DNA of 64,000 nucleotides from JBBQYD01 sp942493075 (GTDB lineage: Bacteria; Verrucomicrobiota; Verrucomicrobiia; Limisphaerales; UBA8199): positions 3,410,001 to 3,474,000 of the forward strand of contig OW818681.1 of assembly GCA_942493075.1 (NCBI GenBank), given 5' to 3'. Both the position numbers and the translations under genes were made by a program. Positions 17,344 through 26,301 of this stretch are shown in pieces. A model generated the notes under the pieces. It was given only the letters and a program-made list of their open reading frames with translations. It made no database searches and was not told where the DNA came from. Each line of letters opens with the position of its first letter. The first letter of the stretch is position 1.

Positions 17344-18762
17344 ATGAAAAGTGCCGAGCAACTATTCCCAGCGTTCGCCTCCAAGATGCGGCAGGCAGGC
17401 GTTAGCGAAGCGGCGATTCGAGCCTTTGAAGGCAGTTTTTCCAGCCTTCTCCAAGGCAACACTGGCACCATCCCGGAATCCGAGATCGAGCCAGTCTCCA
17501 GGCTGCCTCATTCGGATGAGATGGATCAGGACCGGAAGGGTAATGCTTCGCTCTTAAGCCAGACGGCGGTGATCAAGCTGAATGGGGGACTAGGAACCAG
17601 CATGGGCCTGGATGCCGCCAAGAGCCTGCTGACCGTTAAGCCGGGGTTGACTTTTCTGGACATCATCGTTCGGCATGTGCTACACCTGCGAAAATCCCAC
17701 CGAGTGCCGCTTCGGCTGTTATTCATGAACAGCTTTAGCACCGCACCGGACACCCGCAGGTTCCTGGCGAATTACCCGGAGCTCGGACCTGCCAACGAGT
17801 TGGAACTGCTCCAAAACCAGGTCCCCAAAGTGGACGCTCAAACATTCCTTCCGGTGACGTGGAAATCGAATCCGCAATTGGAGTGGTGCCCTCCGGGACA
17901 CGGGGACATCTATCCTTCCCTGCTCGGTTCTGGCTGGCTGGACCGGCTTCTCAAGGAAGGCGTGCAATTCTTATTCGTATCGAACGCGGACAATTTGGGG
18001 GCGAGTGTTGATCCGGGAATCCTCAGCTATTTTGCAGCCAGCGGGAAGCCGTTCTTAATGGAAGTGGCAGAACGCACCCCAGGTGACAGGAAGGGTGGTC
18101 ACCTGGCCATGCGAAACGGCCGGTTCCTGCTGCGGGAATCTGCACAGTGCACAGAAGCGGATGCCTCTGCATTCCAGGACATCCAAAAGTACCGTTTTTT
18201 CAACACGAACAATCTCTGGATTCGGCTCGACTCGTTGCGAGACGCCCTGGAGCAGCATGGAGGTTACATTCCCCTGCCCTTGATTCGAAACACGAAGACG
18301 GTGGACCCGCGAGACAAGAGTTCCCCTCGTGTTTACCAATTGGAACACGCGATGGGAGCGGCGATCGAGAAGTTTGAAGGTGCTGGCGCATTGGTTGTTC
18401 CACGGTCACGGTTTGCACCTGTGAAAACCACGGCAGACCTGCTGGGATTGCGTTCCGATGCCTATGAAATAACCTCCGATTGGCGGGTGGTCCTGGCGAG
18501 CGATCGAGGGGGAAAACCTCCCCGGGTTGAACTCGATGGTGACTACTATCAAATCGTGGATCAATTGGAGGAGAAGCTAGCCGCTGGGGCTCCCTCCCTA
18601 CGCGAATGCACGGAGCTAAGCGTGACTGGTCCCGTCGTGTTCAATCCGCAGAACGTTTTCCGTGGAAAAGTCACTCTGCTCAACCGCACAGCCCGCCCTG
18701 CCCTTTTGGAACCGGGGATTTACGAGGATTGCACGGTCGATCTACAGAGTGCCGCGAACTAG
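17344..18762 (+). CDS. UTP-glucose-1-phosphate uridylyltransferase (UGP2-like)
   Basis: This enzyme makes UDP-glucose from UTP and glucose-1-phosphate, feeding glycan synthesis. It is of the eukaryote-like UDPGP type rather than bacterial GalU: the nucleotide-binding loop LNGGLGTSMGLDAAKSLL begins at about residue 79, and LFVSNADNLGASVDP, KGGHLAMRNGRF and FNTNNLWIRLDSL follow. From ATG 17344 it has 472 residues, with GAGAAG upstream as a possible ribosome binding site. The C-terminus has the left-handed beta-helix part (NVFRGKVTLLNR). It is divergent from pyrC and its stop overlaps, tail to tail, that of the next gene within CTAG. Confidence 0.92.
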   Translation: MKSAEQLFPAFASKMRQAGVSEAAIRAFEGSFSSLLQGNTGTIPESEIEPVSRLPHSDEMDQDRKGNASLLSQTAVIKLNGGLGTSMGLDAAKSLLTVKPGLTFLDIIVRHVLHLRKSHRVPLRLLFMNSFSTAPDTRRFLANYPELGPANELELLQNQVPKVDAQTFLPVTWKSNPQLEWCPPGHGDIYPSLLGSGWLDRLLKEGVQFLFVSNADNLGASVDPGILSYFAASGKPFLMEVAERTPGDRKGGHLAMRNGRFLLRESAQCTEADASAFQDIQKYRFFNTNNLWIRLDSLRDALEQHGGYIPLPLIRNTKTVDPRDKSSPRVYQLEHAMGAAIEKFEGAGALVVPRSRFAPVKTTADLLGLRSDAYEITSDWRVVLASDRGGKPPRVELDGDYYQIVDQLEEKLAAGAPSLRECTELSVTGPVVFNPQNVFRGKVTLLNRTARPALLEPGIYEDCTVDLQSAAN

Positions 18763-20639
18763 TTCTCGGCCGAATGGAGGCCACCGGTGCCCGCACGGAA
18801 CGCGAGCACGCCCTTTTCGGGATCGCGCGGATTCGCCTTCGTACAAGTCCACAAACATGCCCCGCAGTGGACACATTTCTCCCGGTCGAACGAGGGAACG
18901 CCCTCCGGTCCCGGAGCGATCGCCTGACCTGAACAGAGTTCAATGCAAACCCGGGTGCCACAGCTACGGCAGATCTCAGGGTAAAGAAAAACGACGTGGT
19001 CAGCGTAGCCCGGAGGCGCCTGCACCTTGCCCCCGAGCAGGAGCGCATCCTGATGCGACACCAACAATTGACCATCAAAGGGAATGGCGGGCCAACCTGC
19101 ACGCTGCATCAGCGCATTGTGAAGGCTTACCCCTTTGATCGCGCATTCCTTCTGCATCTGCTCGATTTCGGAGGCCGGGATTTTTCCTCGATAATAATCA
19201 GCGACCGAAGGAATCCGGGCGTGCGGGACGGCGGCTTCAGACTTCAACGAGAGCCGTCCATTGGTAAGACCGGCCAACGCCATGCCGAACATTCCTCGCA
19301 CGACGCCCTTCTGGAAACCGTCACGAGCATGCTCTGCAACGAGGGATTCGCGATCCACCCAACTGGATCGGCGGCGCTGAACGTAAGCAGACTCCAGGTT
19401 TTCACGGGTAAATGCCCTTCCGGATTTCATCAATTCCAGAACCGCTTCGGCAAGGAGCTGCCCCGAGGCCCACGCTTCGTCCACTCCGGAACCCGTCAGA
19501 ACGTTGGTGGTCCCAGAGCCTTCGCCAATTCTGGCATAGCCGTCACCAACGAGGTGGGGTTCGCCGCGGCGGCCAGATTCACCGAGGGATTTTGCACCCC
19601 AGGACCGGAGTTTGCCACCCTTCAAGTGCTGCCAAATCGCTGGATGAAGCATCCAGTGTTGCAGGTAACGGTAGCTCGTGCGCATGGGGCTATCGAACCA
19701 GGACGGCACAAAAATGCCAAGTGACGCCACCCGATCCGGATGAACGTAGAGGAACCCAAAAATCTCAGGCTCAGGGTAACCGAATGTGTGAAAGACCGTG
19801 CCAGGTTCGAGCTTGCAGCTCTCGGGCAGATCCACGACAAACTTCATGCCTACGGCCCACTCGCGGGTGTGGTGCCCCTCTGGCATACCGAAACGGGCGT
19901 CCAATTGCTGGCCAATGGCTCCCACAGGGCCGTCGCCGACTACCGTCAGTGCTGCATGAATGTCCATGCCTGGCATGAACCCTTCAGCGGGCCGACCTTG
20001 CTTATCAACACCTTGGTCGAGCAAGCGCACACCAGCGACCCGGTTATCTTCAAAGAGCGCTTCACTTACTGGTGTGCCGGGCCAAACTTGCACCAGGCCA
20101 GTGCCTTGGACTTGAGCTGAAACCCATTGCATGAACTGCCCCATGGAGAGGATCACTCCACCCTCTTTGTGCAGGAAGGCAGGCGTCCATGGGAGTTCGA
20201 GAGCCTGGTCGCGAACAGGCAGCAGGCCCTTGAAAGCACGCAAACCAGCGTCGGCAGCTCGCAACGGCCACGAGCGCCGGCTCGCCCCATGCGGATCGAG
20301 CAAGTAGAGCACTTTCTCGTGATGCACCCCTGCGGCCATCGGAATCTGCTTCGGATCAAAATCCGGCATCGTTTCCTTAATGGCGCGCCCTTTGGTAACC
20401 ACCCCGGAAACACCAAATCCGGTGTCATCCGCGCGTTCGTAGCAAACTACCTGCGGCGGCATGCCCGGCATAACGGCACTCTCCACTGCGGGAGTGCCGT
20501 CCTCTTTGACGAGGTTGCGCGAGAGCGTGGTGAGAAAACCCGCTGTGGCCGGGCCGAAACCAACGCACACGATGTCCACATCCATCCGCTGGCGTTCGAT
20601 AGCCGGCGGAGCCTCGTCAGGAGTAACTTCAGTGCTCAC
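18759..20639 (-). CDS. ETF-quinone oxidoreductase (FixC)-like flavoprotein with 8-Cys ferredoxin tail
   Basis: This 626-residue protein has an N-terminal FAD-binding fold (VDIVCVGFGPATAGFL, residues about 23-38), a long central region like ETF-ubiquinone oxidoreductase, a likely membrane-touching segment, and a C-terminal iron-sulfur part. The tail has two Cys clusters, CRSCGTRVCIELC and CVHCGACLWTC, enough for two [4Fe-4S] clusters, whereas classical ETF-QO has one. It would pass electrons from flavin dehydrogenases to the quinone pool. It begins 2 nt after the stop of the acyl-CoA dehydrogenase gene, so the two are one translation-coupled unit. No etfA/etfB is in the window, so how electrons reach it is open. 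Confidence 0.85.
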   Translation of the reverse strand: MSTEVTPDEAPPAIERQRMDVDIVCVGFGPATAGFLTTLSRNLVKEDGTPAVESAVMPGMPPQVVCYERADDTGFGVSGVVTKGRAIKETMPDFDPKQIPMAAGVHHEKVLYLLDPHGASRRSWPLRAADAGLRAFKGLLPVRDQALELPWTPAFLHKEGGVILSMGQFMQWVSAQVQGTGLVQVWPGTPVSEALFEDNRVAGVRLLDQGVDKQGRPAEGFMPGMDIHAALTVVGDGPVGAIGQQLDARFGMPEGHHTREWAVGMKFVVDLPESCKLEPGTVFHTFGYPEPEIFGFLYVHPDRVASLGIFVPSWFDSPMRTSYRYLQHWMLHPAIWQHLKGGKLRSWGAKSLGESGRRGEPHLVGDGYARIGEGSGTTNVLTGSGVDEAWASGQLLAEAVLELMKSGRAFTRENLESAYVQRRRSSWVDRESLVAEHARDGFQKGVVRGMFGMALAGLTNGRLSLKSEAAVPHARIPSVADYYRGKIPASEIEQMQKECAIKGVSLHNALMQRAGWPAIPFDGQLLVSHQDALLLGGKVQAPPGYADHVVFLYPEICRSCGTRVCIELCSGQAIAPGPEGVPSFDREKCVHCGACLWTCTKANPRDPEKGVLAFRAGTGGLHSAEN

Positions 20640-20641
20640 GA

Positions 20642-22864
20642 TCAGACAGGATAATCAAGGGCCTCAGGAATCATGACCTTCGTAAGCGCGTCCGCCACGC
20701 GGTCTTTGGACAGGCGTGCACCTGTCAAACAGGTATCCAATTTGGCGCGCATTTTGGCAAAGGGCTCCAACCCGTTGCATTGGACACACGGCCCAGCCTT
20801 GGCAGGATTGAGACCGCCCACGCTGATATCCGAGTAGGCTCTGGCTGAGCTGTCGATGCCGGGGATGATGCCTTCCAAAGACTCCAGTTCCTCGGAACAG
20901 TAGCATGCGTGGCAGCTCGCCTGAGTCCAGGCGGGATGCCGGTTGTAGCCATAAACCAGTTCAGCACAGATTCGCCCGACCTCACCAGCAGCCCGGGCTG
21001 ATTGCACGTGGCACAGGTCCGTGAAGAAGGCGACGGTTCCCGCCAACCCCTCTGCCAATGAGGAATTGGAAACGCCTTTTTCCTCAAGCTCGATCGTGTC
21101 CAGGATGAACTGACGAGAAGCCAGGAGCCAGCACAGGGCATCCGTAAGCGGGAAGGTTACACTCTGGCGCGCCTTGTGATAAAGCTTCGCACCATCCGCG
21201 TCTGTTGCGGATTGCAAATGAGTCAGCGTCCAGAGCCAAAGCTTCATGGCTGTAGCCAGGGTGCAAGCGCCGGTTCCAGGACGCTCGGAAGCAATCCGGC
21301 GCATGTCCTCAGTCCATTGACGGAAGTATTCCAGGAATACCTCGTTGGCCATGGTCAGAGAGAGTTGCAGGCGCTGCACAGCCTCGGGTCCTTCATAGGT
21401 GGCCTCAAGCTGGGCATCCATCCACTTTTGCCCCAGGAAGCCGGGGCAATCCTCGGTTACGCCGTAGCCGCCCATAAGGCTGACGGCTTCGCGCATCATC
21501 GTCGCGCCGTAGCCGGTGTTCCACAGTTTGCACGCGGGACAGAGCACGTTTGCCTGCGCATCCAGGAGAGCGAAACGGACCAGGCTATCGTCCTCAAGCG
21601 CAGCTTTGCGGGCGGGATCACCTCCACTCTTGGGCCAGCGCAAGAGTTCCAGCGCATCTTCCCGTGCCGTGGCCATTACCCTGTAAACGGCGCGACCGGT
21701 TATGTTCTGCTGTTCAAACTGTTCGTCCTTAGCTCGCTCCAGTGGGTCCACCTCATCGAAGAGCCGCGCGGCGGCAAAACCCAGGGAAGCACTGGCTTCG
21801 CCGGTAGCCCAGATCTCCGCAAGGCGGTGGAGAACATCTTCCTTTTGCTGCAAGCCGAGTTCAAACCGGGGTGTGCCGGGGGAGCCTTCACCGCCACGGA
21901 ATCTGCGGCGTTGGTACATGATCACCGGGGCAACCGAGGAAAGCAGCTTGGCTGAAGTCATGAGCCCTACCGTCACGCGCGTGCGGCGGAAAACGGCTTC
22001 AATGATTTCCCCATGAGAATACTTGGGAACGATCACACCGTCTTTCACGGTGTATCCGCCAATGATTCGGCTGGCAGGCACGCGCTGGTTGAACACCGGA
22101 TCGCGAGTGGAACTGAGTTGATGGACGAGTTTCTTGGTAGGCACACCTCGATCGAAGGTGCCGGGATCGCCCTCCTCCAAAATGACCATGCATGAGCCTT
22201 TGATCCGGGGGTCATCGGAGTTGACGGCAACAGTCACCACGTTGGCGAAGCCCATGTTGGTGATAAAGCGGCCCCGTTTATCGATGTGCAGTACGGGTTC
22301 TTCCCCGTCGTTCCATTCGGCGATACGAACCTTTCCACAAAGCATGCCGGTCTCGACACCCACGAAAGGAATCGGTTCGGTCAACGCAAAGGCAGCGCGA
22401 ATTTGTGGGCGATTTTCGCCAGGCTTGGGCGGGGCTGCCATCGACATATACTTTTCCCGCTGCTCGGGTGTGCCGCGCTCATGGATCGGGGCTAACCCAA
22501 GATTGCCCGCCAGGCTGCATGTTGCCGCTCCGGCATCGACCCAAGCCAACTCAAAAGCCACTAGCGCAAGTGCAAGGTTCTTAGGACCTTCCACGAAACC
22601 GCCATAGGCGGGCTCAAGAAAGGCCGCCGTAATTCCGCTCTCATCATACACTTGCAGAAGGCTTGCCTTTTCCGCTGTCCATTCGTGAGAGTTGCGTGCG
22701 CCCTCGGCAACCAAACGCGCCACGGGACCGCGGGCGACTGTGCGCGAGGATTGGACGAGCATGGCGAGATCATAGCGCTCAGCAAAGCGCCACATTATCT
22801 GGCGAACATCATCACCGGGAAGGGTTTGTAGAGTAGGGGTTTGGGTGTTCTCGGCGGCTGGCAT
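20642..22864 (-). CDS. Acyl-CoA dehydrogenase family protein with Cys-rich C-terminal extension
   Basis: This 740-residue flavoprotein has the ACAD alpha-beta-alpha architecture: N-terminal helical part, middle segment with AFALTEPIPFVG and GFANVVTVAVNSDD, then the C-terminal helical domain containing LMGGYGVTEDCPGFLGQKWMDA. It is about 150 residues longer than usual. The extra C-terminus carries CHACYC (about residue 654) and CVQC (about 695), spacing that could hold a metal or Fe-S centre. The following gene, 2 nt downstream, encodes an ETF-QO-like protein, suggesting a direct partner. Substrate is unknown; beta-oxidation genes are absent nearby. Confidence 0.85.
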   Translation of the reverse strand: MPAAENTQTPTLQTLPGDDVRQIMWRFAERYDLAMLVQSSRTVARGPVARLVAEGARNSHEWTAEKASLLQVYDESGITAAFLEPAYGGFVEGPKNLALALVAFELAWVDAGAATCSLAGNLGLAPIHERGTPEQREKYMSMAAPPKPGENRPQIRAAFALTEPIPFVGVETGMLCGKVRIAEWNDGEEPVLHIDKRGRFITNMGFANVVTVAVNSDDPRIKGSCMVILEEGDPGTFDRGVPTKKLVHQLSSTRDPVFNQRVPASRIIGGYTVKDGVIVPKYSHGEIIEAVFRRTRVTVGLMTSAKLLSSVAPVIMYQRRRFRGGEGSPGTPRFELGLQQKEDVLHRLAEIWATGEASASLGFAAARLFDEVDPLERAKDEQFEQQNITGRAVYRVMATAREDALELLRWPKSGGDPARKAALEDDSLVRFALLDAQANVLCPACKLWNTGYGATMMREAVSLMGGYGVTEDCPGFLGQKWMDAQLEATYEGPEAVQRLQLSLTMANEVFLEYFRQWTEDMRRIASERPGTGACTLATAMKLWLWTLTHLQSATDADGAKLYHKARQSVTFPLTDALCWLLASRQFILDTIELEEKGVSNSSLAEGLAGTVAFFTDLCHVQSARAAGEVGRICAELVYGYNRHPAWTQASCHACYCSEELESLEGIIPGIDSSARAYSDISVGGLNPAKAGPCVQCNGLEPFAKMRAKLDTCLTGARLSKDRVADALTKVMIPEALDYPV

Positions 22865-22995
22865 ATTCAGTGTTCAGTGCGTTGCAATGGGGCGCTGGCG
22901 AGGAGACGGGAATCGCGCTTTCTTCACCCGGCTTCCAACGCCCAGCACGCTACTTGTTTATGAGATTCCGGCGTCCGGCGCAAGCAAAGTCGCCG

Positions 22996-23967
22996 TCAAC
23001 TGACCAGGTTGAGATTAAGTTCCCGTGCAATCCCGGTGGCGGCAGACGCCTCAGGAGCACTCACCACCCGGCACAATTGGCCAGTGCTTCCATTGCCCTG
23101 CATGGGCCAAAACCCGGTACGCAGGTTCACTCTGACCGCTGGAAGATGCGTCGCAAGCCAGTTTGCGACCGGCCGCCAGCAACACTCGACGTGGCCAGGC
23201 ATTACCAGGTGCCGAACGATCAGTTTGGAATGCTCAGCCGCCCAAAGCAGGTTCTGGTGGATGGTATCGCGATAGTTCGAAATCCCAGCCAATTCGAGGG
23301 CACAGGCTTCGTTGCCAAATTTGTAATCCACAACCCAGCAGTCGAACATCCCGTCGAGCAACTGCCGCGCGGTTTCAGAGCCGTGCCCGTTGGTTTTCCA
23401 AATCAAACCCGCACTGTCCGGCAGGTGCGAGATGAACTCCAGGACCGCAGGCAGATGAATGGTAGGCTCACCCCCGAGAATCATCACTGACCGGGCACCC
23501 ACCGCTAGAGCTGAGGTTGCCACTTTGGCCATTTTCTCGGGCACGAACAACGCCCCACCCGTGGTGCTCCAACTGGGCTTCCTGGTGATACAGAAGATAC
23601 ATCGCAAATCACAACCACCTAACGCGATAGAGAAGACAGGGCCAAAACCGGATTCATCCGATACCTCTGTCTGAGCGGTGAAATACCTTGCCTCCGCTGC
23701 CGCATGACATGGTCCTGTTTGGCCGGCCACTCGGTTGACTCCGCAGTGATGCGCGCAAAGATGGCAGCAGGCAAGACCGGCCTTGGCGAACGGAACCCGG
23801 CTGGCGGCTAACACAGCACGCGGAATTCCTTCGATATTCGCCGCTGGTTTCACGTGTGCCACCGATGAGCCGCCGCAACTCTCCATCAATGACAAGACTC
23901 GCGATGGCAAAAACCTGTCCACGATCTTGTACGAGGCTTCTAAGAACCCAGGATTCTCTTCCACCAC
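22996..23967 (-). CDS. Radical SAM protein (PflA-like)
   Basis: A 323-residue radical SAM protein. The [4Fe-4S]/SAM motif CDLRCIFC lies at C119-C123-C126 in FSIALGGCDLRCIFCITR. Before it there is an N-terminal Cys-rich segment ACCHLCAHHCGVNRVAG with GPCHAA, as in PflA-related proteins. MILGGEPTIHLP is the SAM-binding GGEP motif. The start overlaps the preceding 77-residue gene by 28 nt; a start at MESCGG (28 residues in) is also possible. It shares the minus-strand unit with the sigma factor and lies upstream of the acyl-CoA dehydrogenase. The substrate is unknown; it is likely an activase or modification enzyme. Confidence 0.85.
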   Translation of the reverse strand: MVEENPGFLEASYKIVDRFLPSRVLSLMESCGGSSVAHVKPAANIEGIPRAVLAASRVPFAKAGLACCHLCAHHCGVNRVAGQTGPCHAAAEARYFTAQTEVSDESGFGPVFSIALGGCDLRCIFCITRKPSWSTTGGALFVPEKMAKVATSALAVGARSVMILGGEPTIHLPAVLEFISHLPDSAGLIWKTNGHGSETARQLLDGMFDCWVVDYKFGNEACALELAGISNYRDTIHQNLLWAAEHSKLIVRHLVMPGHVECCWRPVANWLATHLPAVRVNLRTGFWPMQGNGSTGQLCRVVSAPEASAATGIARELNLNLVS

Positions 23968-24173
23968 GGAGTTGGCGGGCGCACTGGCTCGGCTCCCTTA
24001 AGGGAATCCTCCAGACGTTGGACCACCGAGGCTGGCACGGGGTTTTGCCCGGCGTCATGCCTAAGCAACTCCTCGACACTTTCAAACTCGCGTTCCTGCT
24101 GCGTCTGACTGGCCTGAACAGTCTGTTCTTCGGTTTCCTGCGACTGCTGGGTCTTCAACTCGTGTTTCTTCAT
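23940..24173 (-). CDS. Small protein between ECF sigma factor and radical SAM gene
   Basis: A 77-residue, very polar, Gln/Glu-rich protein ending in VVQRLEDSLKGAEPVRPPTP-WWKRILGS. The Shine-Dalgarno AGGGGGAG is strong and well placed, and it begins 10 nt after the sigma-factor stop, so it is very likely translated. The placement is that of an anti-sigma partner, but there is no zinc-binding (ZAS) motif and no membrane segment. The C-terminal aromatic/basic end might touch membrane or RNA polymerase. Family not recognised. Confidence 0.65.
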   Translation of the reverse strand: MKKHELKTQQSQETEEQTVQASQTQQEREFESVEELLRHDAGQNPVPASVVQRLEDSLKGAEPVRPPTPWWKRILGS

Positions 24174-24183
24174 TCGCTCCCCC

Positions 24184-24810
24184 TCAAGAGTTTATCTGCT
24201 TACTGGACTGTGTTCCGCGGCTGCCACCCTGCCCCGGTCTGGGCGCGGTTTGCTGGAAGTGCATCGCAAAGGCTTTCCGGGCGCGATGCAGCTTGCCACG
24301 GACGGCATCAGCCGATTGCTCGGTGAGCGCAGCGATCTGATGATAACTCAGTTCCTGATCCGCGATGAGCAGCAGCAGCAAACGATACTCGTCTGGCAAC
24401 GTATCCAGCGTGCGTTGAATCCGCTCTCCGAGTTCTTTCGATTCCAACGCCCTTAACGGACTGTCCCCTGCTGCTGGGGTGTTCTCCCAAATCACCTCAT
24501 CTGCATTGGTCACCAGATGGCGCTGGCTCCAGGATTGCTGAAGATTCTTGCAGTGATTAATGGTGATACGATAGAGCCACGTCCGCGGGCTGGAATCGCC
24601 GCGGAAGCGGTCATAATTGCGGAATGCACGAATAAAGACGTCATGGGTAGCATCCTGGGCTCGCTCTGGGTCGCCCAGCATCCGCAGGGCCAGGTAATAA
24701 ATCGGCTGGCTGTGCTCCCTGTAGAGTTCCGCAAAATCTGGATGCCCCGCTTCAAGCGGGGAAGCCTGGGCATCTTGGGTCGGCGGTTCGCTCACGTCTG
24801 TATTCACCAT
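24184..24810 (-). CDS. ECF-type RNA polymerase sigma factor
   Basis: A 208-residue sigma-70 family protein of the ECF class. Region 2 is at about residues 27-95 (FAELYREHSQPIYYLALRML, RAFRNYDRFRGDSSPRTWLYRI) and region 4 at about 130-182 (LDTLPDEYRLLLLLIADQELSYHQIAALTEQSADAVRGKLHRARKAF split by a short link). It directs transcription of an unknown regulon. The downstream 77-residue gene and radical SAM gene follow without terminators. Its first 24 codons and upstream DNA are duplicated at 28072-28303, which suggests the locus was once copied and broken. Confidence 0.93.
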   Translation of the reverse strand: MVNTDVSEPPTQDAQASPLEAGHPDFAELYREHSQPIYYLALRMLGDPERAQDATHDVFIRAFRNYDRFRGDSSPRTWLYRITINHCKNLQQSWSQRHLVTNADEVIWENTPAAGDSPLRALESKELGERIQRTLDTLPDEYRLLLLLIADQELSYHQIAALTEQSADAVRGKLHRARKAFAMHFQQTAPRPGQGGSRGTQSSKQINS

Positions 24811-24969
24811 CCATTAGACCGAGAGCCTACTGGAAAGTCACGGGAGAATTTTCCCCAGTGGCCTTGCTGTTCTCATCAAAACAGAATGTTCACAACCAAG
24901 ACGCAAAGAAAAGACCTGGAGAACAGGAGCAGACCGATGAAACCGAAAGGGTTCTTCTTTTTCCTTTGC
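24738..24969 (-). repeat. Segmental duplication, copy 1 (sigma-factor 5' end and upstream)
   Basis: This 232-nt segment, covering the first 24 codons of the sigma factor and about 160 nt upstream, recurs at 28072-28303 (constant offset 3,334) with only about five differences. The upstream part also contains a hairpin-like dispersed element (element D, from about 24889). Confidence 0.9.
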
Positions 24970-25265
24970 TTCCGCGGCTCCGCGGGAGGCCAGTTCCCCC
25001 GTCGCGGGAGGTCACGCGGCCTGCAAGAGCCAGACGGCTCTTGTCCAACCACCGACCACGGGAATCCTGCCCCATCCTTCAACCTTCAACACGTAACTTT
25101 CAACCTGTTCCACCTCACTACGACCAGTTCGTGGCTATTCGGTTACAAAACACCATGTCAGCGCGGCTATTTTGGAAAAACCCTGCGACGACAAAAAAGC
25201 AGCAGGGCGTGATATAGCTCACATTCGAGTTCATGACCTCCCCCTCTACTCTCTACCTTTGATTC
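24811..25265. other. Upstream region of sigma factor: mosaic of dispersed repeats
   Basis: There is no convincing gene in these 455 nt. It holds the promoter side of the sigma gene (part of the 232-nt duplication), element D, a stretch of TTCAACCTTCAAC-type simple repeat at about 25074-25110, a GC-rich palindrome-like segment near 24972-25010, and a partial copy of repeat A (25118-25200). Confidence 0.6.
25118..25200 (-). repeat. Repeat A, copy 1 (partial)
   Basis: It matches repeat A at 30802-30930 from CTACGACCAGTTC through GGTTACA and then ATGTCAGCGCGGCTATTTTG, but lacks the 31-nt middle piece and the terminal AAAAAAGTTCGTAACA end. It lies 66 nt after the stop of the membrane-protein gene at 25266-25880 when read on the minus strand. 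Confidence 0.75.
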
Positions 25266-25880
25266 TCAAGGATGTGAACCAACTCCAAACTCATACCAAG
25301 AGTTCGTTAAGCGGAAGTAGCTCTCCCGCATTCCCGCTCTTGAGAAGTGGTCAGAATCCCGGGCAGGAACCATGGTTCCTTCATAATAGAGGTATCCCAC
25401 TCGACCTGAGTCCAACCAAGTGCCATTCACCCGTCCGTAAAAGAGGATGAGTATTCCTTCCTTGTTCGTGCCGGCGCGCACTCCTGATCGGTCCACCCAC
25501 GAACCTACATCACGATATTCACTATCTAACCTAGCTCGGTTGCTTACGATAGTTGCTGCCATGGCTTCGTATTCATGATGCCATCGCGTCAGAAACGCAT
25601 TCCTCAAATGTCTGCTATGTGATTCCATTGAGATCGGACACAAACCGAAAACGATGACAGCTAAAACGAATGCGGTAATGACATTAGTCAGCCTGCTTTC
25701 TACTCTCGGAGGACGCCGGACTGCACGGTACAAATGTACAAGAACCAAGATCATTCCAGCGAGTACCCCGAAGGTCAATATATAGGCAATTAACCAGTAG
25801 TTCAGGTCAGTCAGTGCCCAAAAAAGCAAGAGAGCCAGCAAGGTTGCGGAAAAGATCCCTGTGATTCTTTTCAGAGTCAT
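25266..25880 (-). CDS. Membrane protein of unknown function (possible orphan immunity gene)
   Basis: A 204-residue protein: three hydrophobic segments (about residues 9-24, 28-50 and 67-84), a basic loop RAVRRPPRVESR, then a soluble C-terminal half of about 120 residues with SWVDRSGVRAGTNKEGILILFYG and YLYYEGTMVPARD. No family was recognised. A copy of repeat A lies just after its stop, as with the immunity-like genes further right, so a role as membrane immunity protein for a lost toxin is possible, but this rests on position only. Confidence 0.55.
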   Translation of the reverse strand: MTLKRITGIFSATLLALLLFWALTDLNYWLIAYILTFGVLAGMILVLVHLYRAVRRPPRVESRLTNVITAFVLAVIVFGLCPISMESHSRHLRNAFLTRWHHEYEAMAATIVSNRARLDSEYRDVGSWVDRSGVRAGTNKEGILILFYGRVNGTWLDSGRVGYLYYEGTMVPARDSDHFSRAGMRESYFRLTNSWYEFGVGSHP

Positions 25881-25959
25881 GTGGCGACCTTAGCAGGTCG
25901 ATGGTTTTCAGGGGAAACAATATTTGTCACCCAGCGCCTAATTCAACCATTCGTCTAGT

Positions 25960-25997
25960 CCATGCAAGTGTCAGTTCTAGGCCTGACACTTGCATGG
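25960..25997. repeat. Perfect 15-bp inverted repeat
   Basis: CCATGCAAGTGTCAG (25960-25974) and its exact complement (25983-25997) flank an 8-nt loop. There is no following T-run, and it sits at the truncated start of a receiver-domain remnant rather than after a gene. Fourteen nt of the right side (GGCCTGACACTTGC) occur again at 58693-58706. Confidence 0.85.
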
Positions 25998-26212
25998 TTA
26001 TGCCGGAGGGGATGAATGGCCTGCAACTTGCCCAACGATTGCGGGAGTTAAAGCCAAGCCTGAAGGTTATTCTGGCGAGTGGCTACAGTTCCGATCTCGT
26101 TTATCAAGGTGGGGACTGTGGCAGAGGCATTCTGCATGTGCCGAAACCGTTTCAGCCCGATGAACTGGCGGCGACCATTCGCCGGTCCCTGGATGAGCCA
26201 GTAAGAGCCTGA
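25994..26212 (+). pseudogene. Truncated response-regulator receiver domain
   Basis: The 72 readable residues begin MVMPEGMNGLQLAQRLRELK and continue with KVILASGYSSDL (Ser/Thr switch region) and HVPKPFQPDELAATIRRSLD (conserved Lys-Pro). This is the second half of a CheY-like receiver, as found at the C-terminus of hybrid sensor kinases. The first half, with the phosphorylated Asp, is missing. The break coincides with the inverted repeat at 25960-25997. It is a remnant and not functional. Confidence 0.75.
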
Positions 26213-26301
26213 GCCGACTCTGCACACCCGGCCTCGATCAACTCCATCTGGAATGGGGGGCGTCCCATTGGTTGGAAGCGAGACGAGCCGAGACTGCTCG
26301 G

